DNA of 64,000 nt from Petrolisthes cinctipes (taxonomy: Eukaryota; Arthropoda; Malacostraca; Decapoda; Porcellanidae): NCBI GenBank assembly GCA_033782935.1, contig JAWQEG010000003.1, positions 570,501 through 634,500 of the forward strand, written 5' to 3'. Within the stretch, counting starts at the first letter, position 1. Each line of letters opens with the position of its first letter. The translations under genes were made by a program, and so were the position numbers. The notes under the pieces are model-generated. The model made no database searches, was not told the DNA's origin, and saw only the letters and a list, made by a program, of their open reading frames with translations. Of this stretch, positions 1-9,850 are shown one piece after another.

Positions 1-273
1 TTCACAGGATATGATTTATAAATTGTCTAAGCGAGGCAATAAGCTCATAGCAGTGAATAAGAGAAGTAAGAAGTATTTCTTTATAATACATTTTACCTGA
101 TTGACAAAATGCTACTTTACATTATATTATACTTTCTCTATAAATTTAATTTGTATATATTTCTCATCCTGGCTTAAACTAACCTAACCTGTAAATAGCC
201 ATATTTGAGACTGGGTCAATCACTGTTTTGGTTTGTTAAGGAAGAAGATTCATACCAAATTAATAACTTCTAC
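1..273. repeat. Segmental duplication, copy A
   Basis: This stretch is repeated at 1127-1917 with about 90-95% similarity by eye. Matching landmarks are the first 60 bases, the CCTAACCTGTAAATAGCC region and the shared ending ATAACTTCTAC. Copy A lacks two blocks found in copy B. One is a 304-bp MITE, so positions 108-115 (AATGCTAC, present once) are its empty site. The other is about 210 bp following the GAATAAGAGAA motif. The duplication may begin before the window. Confidence 0.85.
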
Positions 274-866
274 ATTGTGGGAATTGAGGTACAGAAATTG
301 TTATTGGGTTGTGATATATGGACAGCTGTTCACTCCCAAGAAAGAGTATTTGTATAATCTGAAAGGTTTGGTAATTAATATTAATTAAACTTAATATTTC
401 CCTTAAGGATCTTCCATTGTGTTGAGCAAGTCTATCGTTTTAAGTATTTATGAATTATTAAAGATAACTGTGTTGCATTTTTTTATGCATATATGATGTA
501 CTGCAATTACATAATCACGACAACCTGAAAACATTGTGATCAAAAGTTAAACACTGGAACAATAATTGCTCCCGTTAAGACAGGTCAATGCAGTCAACCT
601 CTTCACTACATTAGCTTTACGTTGGGGCACTCCAATCAATTTTACTAACCATAAGAAAGATCACGGCCTCAAAGTGTGACTGTCCTACCTGATGATGTGA
701 AATGGTGTATAGTAAGAACTATGTGCATCTTATTCAACTATATAGTACAATTACCTAATAATCTCGTACACTTTATAATCTTGTAAGCTACACACTCCTC
801 TTATGTACTGTAAATGACTGTTCTGTACTATAAATAATATATAAATAAATTGAAAAAATCTCATAC
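274..866. other. AT-rich stretch, no gene seen
   Basis: No convincing coding sequence on either strand, and no inverted repeat or RNA gene was recognised. If the exon at 867-1011 belongs to the minus-strand SANT-like gene, this is its downstream intron. That gene's C-terminal exon is not visible and may lie left of the window. Confidence 0.5.
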
Positions 867-1011
867 CTAGGTTTTTGCTCCACTGCTTCATGTAGGAATG
901 TGAGGATATCATGCATGCCATTTACTCCAATAACAGTTACATTTTGTTTCTCCAAAATGTCGGCTATTAATTGGTCCAGCTCGTCCAGGGGAGGAGTTGC
1001 AGGACCACCAC
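867..1011 (-). pseudogene. Myb/SANT-like gene 1, second coding exon
   Basis: A 145-bp exon bounded on the minus strand by a TTTAG acceptor (1012-1016) and a GTATGAG donor (866-860). It encodes GGGPATPPLDELDQL, then ADILEKQNVTVIGVNG and HDILTFLHEAVEQKPR. The phase joins exactly to the donor at 2074-2073, giving ..ALTGTG/GGPATPP.., a join I recognise from Myb/SANT-like (Myb_DNA-bind_5 type) proteins. The second SANT-type gene in this window (exon 44420-44542) also starts with GGGK at the same place. The exon itself is undamaged, but the upstream exon is broken, so the gene is probably dead here. Confidence 0.65.
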
Positions 1012-1126
1012 CTAAACAATAAAAATACAGATTAAATAGGGTTCAAAACTACTATAATAATTGGAGGTATGTCTCAGAAATGTGGGACTTATGCCAGAAA
1101 TTATATTGAAAATGTTCTTGGAATGC

Positions 1127-1917
1127 TTCACAGGATATGATTTAGAAATTGTCTAAGCGGGGCAATAAGCTCATAGCAGTGAATAAGAGAAATATGGCTG
1201 AGACTCCTATATGGTTTTACTTAAAGCTGGACAGTACATTAAATTTTGGTAAAAAGGTATAAATTACATAAGTTACAATATAGAACTTTGTGATTATTAT
1301 AATGTATGAAAAGTGCCACCATAAATGGCTTAGTATTTTTCTGGTAAATATTAGAACAACTATATGGAAAGAAGCCTTCTTGTTAATAGCTTAATTTTTT
1401 GCTCAGATTATTTCTTTATAATATATTTTACCAGACTGACAGAATGCTACGGTATTTATTGAAAGAATGACCGTTTTGTAGCAGTGTTGCCAGATCCGGC
1501 TAGGTCCCAGTATTTTGCCCAGGTCATTTCCTCTACTTTATCACGGTTATTTCCCGGTAGTTTGCCCAGGTTAGGTCCCGGTAGTCAGCTGTGGTCTAGG
1601 TAAGGTCAGGCTCATTTCAAAATGCCCTATTTTGGAAATGGGGCATTTGCGGAGGAAATGCCATAGAAGAAAATAGTCTTAGAATGGTCTAAATAAGTGG
1701 ATAATGAAGGTAGAAAAACCATACGCAATAACGGTAATTCTTTCAATATTTACCAATGCTACTTTATATTATATTATACTTTCTCTACAAATTAAATTTG
1801 TGTATATTTCTCATCCTGGTTTAAACTAACCTAACCTGTAAATAGCCATATTTGAGACTGGGTCAATCTCTGTTTTGGTTTGTTAAGGAAAATTCATACC
1901 AAATTAATAACTTCTAC
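1127..1917. repeat. Segmental duplication, copy B (carries MITE)
   Basis: Second copy of the block at 1-273, about 1.1 kb away in direct orientation. It is longer because it contains the MITE at 1451-1754 and an extra stretch at about 1190-1408. Sequence outside those blocks aligns to copy A with scattered substitutions and small indels. Confidence 0.85.
1451..1754. mobile_element. 304-bp MITE with 8-bp target duplication
   Basis: The ends are imperfect inverted repeats of about 25 bp: the left starts GGTATTTATTGAAAGAATGA and the reverse complement of the right starts GGTAAATATTGAAAGAATTA. It is flanked by AATGCTAC at 1443-1450 and 1755-1762, which occurs once in the empty copy at 108-115. 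There is no coding capacity. An 8-bp duplication fits hAT, P or Merlin superfamilies; ends beginning GG lean towards Merlin, but this is not settled. Confidence 0.88.
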
Positions 1918-2073
1918 TGATCATTTTGGGATACAACAAAAGGGAATTTGGTGAAAGCTTAAAAAAAAAGACTGCTTACAAATACCATAGCTAGATATAG
2001 ACTATTAAAAATATTTGTTGGTGTCCAGTTACAAAGTGATCAATTACTTCAATAACAAATTAAACATTCTTAC

Positions 2074-2219
2074 CTGTACCAGTCAATGCCTGATTATATC
2101 TCACAATTCTCGTCTTGGCAGCATCTCTTTTGGCATTCTTTGACTGTACGGTTACAATCGGGATATGCCTCTTGGAGCTGGGTGGCAATGCGGTCCCAAG
2201 CATCTAACTTGCCCCTGTT
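2074..2219 (-). pseudogene. Myb/SANT-like gene 1, distal half of exon 1
   Basis: Read on the minus strand this encodes NRGKLDAWDRIATQLQEAYP, then DCNRTVKECQKR, the second half of a Myb/SANT-like DNA-binding domain (conserved W, and R-T/V-K-E-C-Q-K-R). After QKR the frame shifts. The next readable segment is RDAAKTRIVRYNQALTGTG, which ends at a good donor (GTAAG, 2073-2069). The family's usual W-K-N-L-K between QKR and RD is missing. The exon was originally continuous with 6602-6752; the pieces are separated by the element at 2222-6599. Confidence 0.75.
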
Positions 2220-2478
2220 ATGTCGTGTTTTTGTTGTCCACGCGACACGAAGCTCGCTTGAGGCGTCTTTTTGTCGTCGAAGCGCAGGATTGGGATACGA
2301 AGACCGTCTTGGGGACGCTTGGTATCGGCCATGGAGGTATAATATAAAGGAGGCGGTATGACGTCACAAAAGTGAAGCCAACTCGCTATTGGTCGACTGT
2401 CTCCCCTACCAAAACAAACCTCAGCTGATCACGTCGGACCATCTAGTACCTGCAACATTCTTTGCTATTTTTTTAATA

Positions 2479-2631
2479 ATGCCGGCGTGTTCAGCATATG
2501 GGTGTACCCAGAGAGACAGGAGTCTTTCTACTACTTTTCATAGGTATGTTAAGAAAGTCATACAGAAAAATATACGACAGAAATGGTCAAATCAACGAAG
2601 TGAAATTCATCACCTGCCTCACACACCGTGA
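2479..2631 (+). CDS. THAP-domain first exon of the P element
   Basis: The 50-residue frame starts MPACSAYGCTQRDRSLSTTF followed by HRY, the typical THAP zinc-finger opening (M-P-x-C-x-A-x-x-C, later H-R-F/Y) and a W in RQKW. THAP domains bind DNA and, in P transposases, the element ends. The second C..H pair (C-x2-H) and the AVPTIF box are not visible before the stop, so the domain is truncated or continues in a spliced exon I could not find. The in-frame start upstream at 2389 is possible, but the Met of MPAC is the family's usual start. A TATA-like AATATAAA lies near 2340, inside the left inverted repeat. Confidence 0.7.
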   Translation: MPACSAYGCTQRDRSLSTTFHRYVKKVIQKNIRQKWSNQRSEIHHLPHTP

Positions 2632-3204
2632 CACGTACTACCCATGTCCTGTAGAATATTGATACTGTACACACAAAAACTGCAAAGCCAAGGCTATTTA
2701 TAGTGTTCTGATATTAACTGTTAATGTATAACCTCACGTATATATGGCATTGACTGGGTTATAAAAAATAAACTGGTTCCATGGGGTGACCTAGTTGTGC
2801 CCAAGTTAGGGTTGGCCTGTAGAATAACTCGAGTGTTGAGAGATTGTATTATGAATGTTTTAGCATATTTCATAATGTTTTGAAGATATTTAATTTATAA
2901 TTGTGTTCACTATGTAGACTAATTGGTTCTTGAAAATTTAGGTCTAAGTTATAGTACCGTAGTCTAAGTTAAGCCAATGTGCCAAAAGAGTTTTTATAAT
3001 TGTGAAATTACAGCCTGGGACTGATGAGTAAAATTAATGTTTTCTGTGTGAATCCGAGTGAACTGAAACTGTGTAAGTGATGACACACTTTATGCAGTAA
3101 CATCCATGCAGCCATCATGGTAAGATTCCATGTGGCTTAGTGGTAAAATGTGTTTGATACAAGACACCACCACACCTGAGTGTGAACTCTATTACATGAC
3201 AGTT

Positions 3205-3660
3205 CTGGGTGTTACACTACACATCTCTTCACCATAATATACACATCTTCACTACACATCACATATCTCCAGTGCCCTATGCACATCTTCACTACCCTAT
3301 ACACATCTTCACTACACTATACACATCTTCACTACACACACATCTCCATTACCTTATACACATCATCACAACACACCACACCTTCACTACACTATACACA
3401 TCATCACAACACATCACACCTTCACTACACTATGTAAATCTTCACTGCCCTATACATATCTTCACTACATTATACACATCTTCACTACACTATATAGGCT
3501 ACATTTTCACTGCACATCACACATCTTCACAGCATACCACACATCTTCACTACACTATGTAGGCTACATTTTCACTGCACATCACACATCTTCACAGCAC
3601 ACCACACATCTTCACTACACTGTACACATCTTCACTTCACTATACACATCTTACTGTATA
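3205..3660. repeat. Degenerate tandem repeat, CACATCTTCACTACACTATA unit
   Basis: About 450 bp of imperfect copies of a roughly 20-bp unit, with a longer repeat of about 80 bp near 3490-3620 (TAGGCTACATTTTCACTGCA occurs twice). The open frame across it (mostly H, T, S, I) is an artefact of the repeat. It lies inside the P element. Confidence 0.85.
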
Positions 3661-3756
3661 TAACCATATTTATATACTGTACTTAAAGAGTGACATAAGG
3701 CCTTCCAGAGTCTCATACTTGAACTCTTTATATAATTAATTTTATTTGCATTTGTA

Positions 3757-3967
3757 CAGTTGCCCACACATGAAGCTGGTATGGTTCGTTACTTGTGAGG
3801 TGGCTACAACGAAAGGAAAGTGAAAAAAGATGTAGTTTGTTGTCAGGCAGACAGTAAAATATTATTACTATCTGCTTGTCAACAAACTATAACTTTTGCT
3901 CACTTTCCTTCCTGTTGTTGGTATCTCGCAAGTAACGAGGCGTACCAGATTCATGTGTGGGCAACTG
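3757..3967. mobile_element. 211-bp foldback MITE, TA target
   Basis: Nearly the whole element is an inverted repeat. The ends are CAGTTGCCCACACATGAA and its complement, flanked by TA at 3755-3756 and 3968-3969. Inner arms pair through AAAGTGA/TCACTTT and TTTGTTG/CAACAAA around an AT-rich loop near 3855-3875. The TA duplication and CAG start suggest a Tc1/mariner-mobilised MITE, nested in the P element. Confidence 0.82.
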
Positions 3968-4754
3968 TACTTGTTCTTATTTCTCTGTACCCTTATAATA
4001 CTGTCTGTGGGTTGGTGTGTAAGCTATGACCTTCTCTTTTACTATACCTTTTGCATAAAATAAACTATTCATTCATTAATTCATTCATTCTTTCATTCAT
4101 ACTCCTAGGAAAAGTTTGCAAGAAGAGGTAATGCTCTAGGAAACAGTTGTATTTAATATGTTTAAGTACTTTTGATAATATACAGAATTGGATAATTTTA
4201 TGCAGTTATCATATATGGAACAAATTCAAGTATCTTACTGGCTCTAATTATAGTTAATATGAGAAAATAAGAGCATAATTACAATGGGTTTAAAGCGGCC
4301 AGGGCAATGTTTTGAGTCAATGTGGGGTAGGGTAATAGGCTCCGCCCCTGGCTTCACTTTGGGTGTACAGGACGAGCGGCTCATGCCGCCTCCTCTATAT
4401 TATACCTCCATGGTATCGGCCGACAAAAACTTATATGAATACGTACGACCTTTTTTTGTCGTCAAGGGTGGGATTGGACCGAAATATTCGAAAGTTCGTA
4501 AATTGTTGTTGAGTAGAGCCGAAAGATAATTATTATTGTCGTAACAAAATACTACAATTTGGCCTACTTTTTCTTTACTTTTCTCATATTATGAAGCGAA
4601 TATGTGTCCTAAGTTGCATGTATTATACACCAAAAGATGCAGAATGAAGAAACGAATAAGTTGAGACAAACTAGAAGTCTCAATTATGATCTTTTGTTGA
4701 AGACTTGCGATGTTTATCACTTTATTCTTGATTTTCGGTGAAAATTTTACGATA

Positions 4755-5300
4755 CTTGCTAGAGATGGCTGCCAAAAAGGTGATTAGCTACATTTCTGGG
4801 ATGTACATCAACCATTTCCCAACACTTCAGACATCCACCTTGCTGAACGTGCACATGAAATTTATACACCTTTTTGGTACTCAAACTCTGAAATTCCAGG
4901 CCCAGCTCATGGACTAAAGTGTTTGTGTGCCTCTCATGTCGAGATGATCCTTGATTTTGAAGACTTTGGTTTTATGGTGTGCAGCCTGTGATTATCTTTA
5001 GGGCTCTATTCTGTATGGATGTGAAGGGTGTTGAGATGAGTCTCAGTGAGGTTTGAGGGCTTGCATTTGCATAATCCATCATTAATCGGATATATTGTTT
5101 GTACACCGTGGTTGTGGTTTCTTTGTCGTGTCCAAATGTTGTGCTGGCAAGTGATCTGAGTGAGGGCTTTAAATCTTTGCATGCTTTTATTTTTGATGGC
5201 CGTGATATATTGTTTGAATGTCATGGATGTATTGTATGTTATGCCAAGTATTTTGGGTGTGTGTGAACTCATGGTCAGTATAGGTAGGCAATGAAGTGGT
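4755..5300 (-). pseudogene. LINE fragment, distal reverse transcriptase/3' region
   Basis: Minus-strand frames give TPKILGITYNTSMTFKQYI (the P-K-I-L-G-I-T motif after the RT palm), then FKALTQITCQHNIW, QTIYPINDGLCKCKPSNL and, after a stop or frame change, QNRALKIITGC. This order is typical of Jockey/I-like LINE RTs. It continues with degenerate coding towards 4755. There are no RT catalytic residues, so it is strongly 5' truncated. It lies inside the 2222-6599 element. Confidence 0.72.
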
Positions 5301-5430
5301 AATTGCATCTTTTATTTTGTAAAAATAAACTCTTAGTATCCAACATTATGCTGTATCCATTTTCTTATCTAAACAAAATTAAGGTACAGTACAATATCAC
5401 ACAAAGTACTAAAATATATATGCATTATAC

Positions 5431-5575
5431 AGGGTTATTCAAAAGAAACGTTACAGTAATGTTGACAATTGCAGTTTCAATGTTAGCTTTCAGTTCGTCT
5501 AATGTGTGTGGGTTATTCTGATAGACCACGCCTTACATCTCCCAATTACTTTCTATGGGGTCATCTGAAAGGAGA
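5431..5575 (-). pseudogene. Transposase C-terminal scrap next to a terminal repeat
   Basis: The minus strand encodes DDPIESNWEM, a stop, then VYQNNPHTLDELKANIETAI and VNIT. This resembles the C-terminal W-G-x-x-K..V-Y..N-P-x-T-L-x-E-L-K tail of Tc1/mariner-type transposases. It is followed within about 20 bp by CAGGGTTATTCAAAAGAAAC (5431-5450), which looks like one terminal inverted repeat flanked by TA. No matching second end was found. Confidence 0.5.
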
Positions 5576-5689
5576 ATAACCCGCACACATTCATGTATTA
5601 TAATACTATTCACTTACTTCGTCATATCTTTGTTGGCCGCCATATTTGCTGCTATGTCTCCTATCCTCTTCCAAGTTGCTCCAATCGCT

Positions 5690-5890
5690 CCTCTGGACCT
5701 TGCTTGGATGGATACGAAGATGGTCTTGGTTTCAGCGCTTGGCGAGTCTTCGTATCCTTTTGGCCGACAAAAACAGTTTCGAGCTTTTGCTTAATTTCAT
5801 CCAAGCGATCTTCGTATCCGATGACCGACAAAAAGATGCCTTTGGTTTTCATAAAAGCAAGCCGTCTTCGTATCCAAAGCAACCCTGCTC
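5690..5890. repeat. Copy of dispersed GATACGAAG / GGCCGACAAAAAC repeat
   Basis: Contains GGATACGAAGATGGTCTTGG, TCTTCGTATCC three times and GGCCGACAAAAAC, in the same order as the copy at 38783-38940. The preceding GCTCCTCTGGACCTTGCTTG also matches (38770-38790). It has its own internal inverted repeats (GGATACGAAGA versus TCTTCGTATCC). Frames that span it look like shadows. Confidence 0.75.
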
Positions 5891-6601
5891 GGGAGCAGTC
5901 TTGGTGCCGCTGGTAGTCAGCTGACAACAACAATATGGCCGACAGATAATTGAAATTGGCTTAATTAGTGCATGTAACTTGCAATCAGTGCCAAATAAAC
6001 ATAAATAATAATGTAATAAGATGCTGTAGTATTATTTAATACTAATAATTTTTGTATATATTATTATGGAAGACAAAAAGGATTATTTATAAGTAATCAA
6101 ACTTGCAATTTCTATCAGTGCTTTCACTGCTGCAGAGGTCTTAATCTAAATAATATTTATTATTAAAGAAAAATGTGGTTACTCAGTTAATTGATTCTTT
6201 ACCTAACATATACCTAACCATGCAATTTCGGAGAAATTTCAACATGTGAGGATTGGTATAATAGCCATCAAGTTTTCCTTAATAATTAAGAGTGTCCATT
6301 TTTTGTTGTTTTTTCCCTCCACCTAAACTCCAGATATGATTTTATTTGGAGATCAGTTGGCCTTCTCTGTGGTTATTTTAAATCTTGCCAAAGTGTATTC
6401 CTAATATTAACCCTTTTATTGCTTCCCTATGATATGACGATTCCGTCAAATGATAATTTATCGGCTATTATTTTGGTTCGGCACCTTCGGCAAGCCAGTT
6501 GTTTGGCTCCACGTATCTGGTCTGTTTTTGTCGACAGATAGTGCTTGCTCCAAGCCCGCTTGGCACCCCAAGCCGACGCATGGACAACAAAAACACGACA
6601 T

Positions 6602-6752
6602 TTGTACCACCTGAGGAAGAGAAATCACTTTTCAGGTACACTGCATTCTCCTTGTATAGTTCCACAAGGTATTTGGTCTCATCGGGAGACCAATTAACCT
6701 TTCGTGCCCGCTTTCCCTCCGTGTCCGTGTTCTTTCTTGTAGTTTCCGCCAT
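6602..6752 (-). pseudogene. Myb/SANT-like gene 1, start codon and first half of exon 1
   Basis: ATG at 6752 in a GACC-ATG-G context opens MAETTRKNTDTEGKRARK, then VNWSPDETKYLVELYKENAV and YLKSDFSSSGGT. This is a basic N-terminus followed by helix 1-2 of a Myb/SANT-like domain (W..D-E-T..L-V-E-L-Y-K-E-N). The frame runs into the 2222-6599 element at 6601 and resumes at 2219. Upstream of the ATG is a short region cut by the Gypsy insertion (6844). Such proteins bind DNA and are often PIF/Harbinger partners, but stand-alone host copies also occur. Confidence 0.78.
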
Positions 6753-6843
6753 GGTCTCTTCTCTGGGTTTGTGACTGTGTTTGTTTACAATCAGTCAATC
6801 GCCTCGGCAGTCGGTATGATAACACATACTGTGGCAACACGTT

Positions 6844-7464
6844 GTACCAGTCCTCTAAGGCTTTAACTCGTTCAGGATCTGATACAGTACCTTAGTCCGG
6901 AGTTGTAGTCGTAGTAGTTGTTGTTGTTGTTGTGGTTGTTGTGGTATTAGGTAGCGAGCTCGGCGTTGTGGTGTTCTTAGGTAAAGTGACTGCACAAGTT
7001 TCTTTAGGCTTAATTTATTTATACATACTTATCTCTATACAGGGAATTATATTTGATGCCTTGTCTGATATGCCTGTGTCTCTCTCTTATGGAGACAGTT
7101 ATAGCCCTGGGAGTCAGTTTAGGAAATCCTACATATTAGTTCAACTTCACTGCTTATATACATTCTCTATTGGAAGATGCCAAGTCTATTCAGATATTAT
7201 TATTATTATTATCTTCTTGAAAAGGGGTGGAGTTCTTGTCTAAGCTCCACCCAATTCTTCTCTCTCTCTCTTTCTACTTTCTCTCCCTCTCTCTCTCTCT
7301 CCTCCTTTCTCTCCCTCTCTCTCTTGAGTTTAGAGATGACAGTGAGAAATTGGAGGTAAGGAGGTTGGCCCTCTTGTGTTTGTTATTGTCAGAAGGTGTT
7401 CTGGTTTATGTTGCTTCAAGTGGGGAAGCTGTGTGTTACCCTCCTAGCTATACTGTACTGTACA
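6844..7464 (-). repeat. Gypsy element 3' LTR (left)
   Basis: 621 bp, starting TGTACCAGTCCTC and ending GTACTGTACA on the plus strand. It contains a GTTGTTGTTG tract, an ATT run and a long CT-rich microsatellite (7255-7325). On the minus strand a purine-rich stretch GCCTGGGGGGCCAGGCAGG lies about 20-40 bp upstream of the LTR start (7480-7500) and could be the polypurine tract. Confidence 0.93.
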
Positions 7465-9276
7465 TTTGCTCAGTCCGCTACCTGCCTGGCCCCCCAGGCA
7501 TTAAAGCTTTATTTAATAGAAGGCCAGTTCACAATGTTGGTAGGGTATATGATAATTAAGATAGTAACAATGAAGACATGTATAGTAACCTAAAATAGAC
7601 ATTAAGACATAGGCACATCTTGTACATAAATGAACATAGATAGTATCATTAATACATGAATATTAATACATTGTCACATAAAAATCATCTTAAAATTAAT
7701 GTGTTTAGCTAGGTGCATGTTATTGTGTGTATATAAGCTAACCTATGCTAAAGGTTCACACATTAATAAGGGGGCCGTGTTGCTAGGCTGTGAAATAACA
7801 GTCCTATTTTTTTCAATACAACATAATTCAGTATACCTCGATAGTTCGTTCTTATACAATACATAAATATGATAGTACATGGCAGAATGATAAGACAGTG
7901 GATAATAAACATTGGTACTCAGTTTTATTTTGATCAATATATGGAGGAATCAAATTATATAATAAGGATGATTGAAGCCTATTCTCCTTGAATAACATAA
8001 TAGTTGCACTTTTTCCGAAACAACTGATAATGAGGAGATGTTAAACAAGTCGACTTTAAATGAAATATGTTTAAAGGTGGAAAAGATTATGTCATGTTGT
8101 CAAGCACGTTTATGTTTATTAGGCAAGGTAACGATTCCTTTGGATCGTATTTCCTATGAGTCCGTTTCTTTATAGTAGCCTGTAACCATACCATGTGTAG
8201 GGTGATTAGGGTAAATTAATGGTAATTGTGTATCAGCAGGTAAGTATAGATAGTGGAAATTAATATTGATGATGAAAAGAGATATTGATTAGTAATAGAT
8301 ATGAATGTACATGCATATAGGGCTTGATTAGTATTACTTTGATTCCAAGCAAGTGGAGATTTTGCATCCTTAGGAGATTTATATGCAACTTAAATGCAAA
8401 GAAATATGCAAGACAAACATCTATGAAGATATGCAACATGGCACTTGAAGTGTTGTGTGTCACTGATGACATCATCACTAAGTATAATACTTATTGGATG
8501 AAAATCGAATGTGAAAGGATTATTTCCATTTTCATAGGGAATTGGTGAAGTACGTAGCTTGGGAAAAACATTTTATCTTTTATGTGTATAATAATGGGAT
8601 TATGATCTTGTAGTAATATACTACGCATTAATGTATAATAATATACCAAGTAGGTGTATGAAGATAATAAGTAAGATGGTATTTCATCATTGATTATACC
8701 ATTATATTTCGTAGCTGTTGGAGTGGTAATAATTGTGAGTTGATCTTACCTTAGTCGCAGTAAATACTCTCTTAAGAAATAAATGGTTGTCATTTCTCTC
8801 TGTTCCTCACCTGCAATTCATTTCCTGCTAATTCACAGAAATAAATAGAAGCCTAAAATATGATATGATTATTCCATATATGTAGTTCTTTTCATTCGTT
8901 GATCATGTAAAGTTATATAAATCGTATTTAATTTCTGTGCAATGATTTGCACTCTAATACAGTATATACCTGTTACTTTATCTTATCTTGATTTACAACG
9001 GCTTGTCCCGCAACCTTTTTATTTATGGGATAATGCTTGTATACAACTATCTAAGTATTACCAAATAGTGTTGATGAAATTCCGCTTAAAATATCCCAAT
9101 CACGCTCTGGGCTGTGATGATGGCTCTAAGCCATTATTTTTTTTTTTGTATAATAAGCGAGCAATATTACCTGAGTCGCTGAATTCCTTCCTAGGGCGCC
9201 CAATGGTGAAAGGACACCTTAGAATATAATACATGTAAATTGGGAAATTCATTTGTTTGATACCTGTCAAACAAAA
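7465..9276. other. Gypsy 3' internal region, no clear gene
   Basis: Between the decayed integrase region and the 3' LTR. Only short frames are present on either strand and none resembles a known envelope or pol domain. The position downstream of integrase is where an env-like ORF would lie in some Gypsy lineages. I see nothing firm beyond the small ORF at 9277-9549. Confidence 0.5.
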
Positions 9277-9549
9277 CTAGTGTATCATTAAATACCTTAT
9301 CTGTACCCACTGCTCAATGGCAGAAAATTTATGTAATAAGTCAGATACCTTATAAAAAATTAATGATAATATCGTTCGTCCCCAATATTTTATTATTTCC
9401 TTATTTCTTTTCAACTGTTTGATAAAATTGGAAACGAGAGCTCTCGGAATGTAGACGTCATCTTTATCTGCTTGATGCACTTCGTCGGAGCTTGTAGCCG
9501 CCGCGAGTATAAACACGAAAACCGTTATATAGGTTGATGTGGGCCACAT
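9277..9549 (-). CDS. Unassigned 90-aa ORF with signal-peptide-like start
   Basis: ATG at 9549. The N-terminus MWPTSTYITVFVFILAAATS has a hydrophobic core and small residues before a possible cleavage site, followed by an acidic stretch (SSDEVHQADKDD) and a basic one (KQLKRNK). It lies downstream of the integrase remnant of a Gypsy element, where some lineages encode a membrane protein. It could be the start of a decayed env-like ORF or a chance frame. No transmembrane anchor or cleavage motif is visible after it. Confidence 0.3.
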   Translation of the reverse strand: MWPTSTYITVFVFILAAATSSDEVHQADKDDVYIPRALVSNFIKQLKRNKEIIKYWGRTILSLIFYKVSDLLHKFSAIEQWVQIRYLMIH

Positions 9550-9850
9550 CCGTAAGAAAAATTATTATATATCATTGGAAACCGATCGGAGTTTTTGTTT
9601 GTAATTGTTTATATTATTATCATCAATAGTAGGGATAAAATTACTAGGAAGAGGAATTGTTACTGTTCAAGAGATATTGATTGGTTTCATTGTGGATGTT
9701 GGGTTTTTGCGCGCTTTTTACCAATTTCTTTATTCTCTTTACATAAACAATATCAACCGCCTGGTAATATTATACTTTATTATAGGTTTATTACCTACTA
9801 AAAAAGTGTGAAGATTCGATCGGGTACCCGTTATCACTTGGAGTGAACAT

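Larger units (their letters stand above)
2330..4412 (+). mobile_element. P-type DNA transposon, non-autonomous, 2083 bp
   Basis: The terminal inverted repeats are 32 bp with 30 matches: the left begins CATGGAGGTATAATATAAAG and the right end is its complement (4381-4412). An 8-bp target duplication GTATCGGC lies at 2322-2329 and 4413-4420. Ends starting CAT, 31-bp-class repeats, 8-bp duplications and a THAP-coding first exon are all hallmarks of the P superfamily. The rest holds a tandem repeat and a small MITE, with no DDE transposase body, so it is internally decayed. A related sequence at 38096-38120 shows the same target without the insertion. Homology between the arms extends inwards to AAAGTGAAGCCA. 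Confidence 0.88.
2222..6599. mobile_element. 4.4-kb inverted-repeat element splitting the SANT exon
   Basis: The termini are inverted repeats: the left begins GTCGTGTTTTTGTTGTCCA and the right, reverse-complemented, reads the same for about 19 bp, then diverges into a longer degenerate arm. Removing the element and one copy of AT (2220-2221 and 6600-6601) restores the SANT reading frame ..GGTN/NRGKLDAW.., so boundaries are precise and the target duplication looks like 2 bp (AT). Subterminal sequence carries motifs GGGATACGAAGACCGTCTTG and GGCCGACAAAAAC, shared with 5690-5890, 38063-38172 and 38783-38940. It holds a nested P element, a LINE scrap and a transposase scrap. I cannot name the superfamily. 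Confidence 0.7.

Noticed and set aside
3125..3200. tRNA gene or SINE head (GTGGCTTAGTGGTAAAATGT)
   Set aside because: It resembles an A box, but the downstream sequence (GAGTGTGAACTCTATT) is a weak B box and no cloverleaf can be drawn with confidence.
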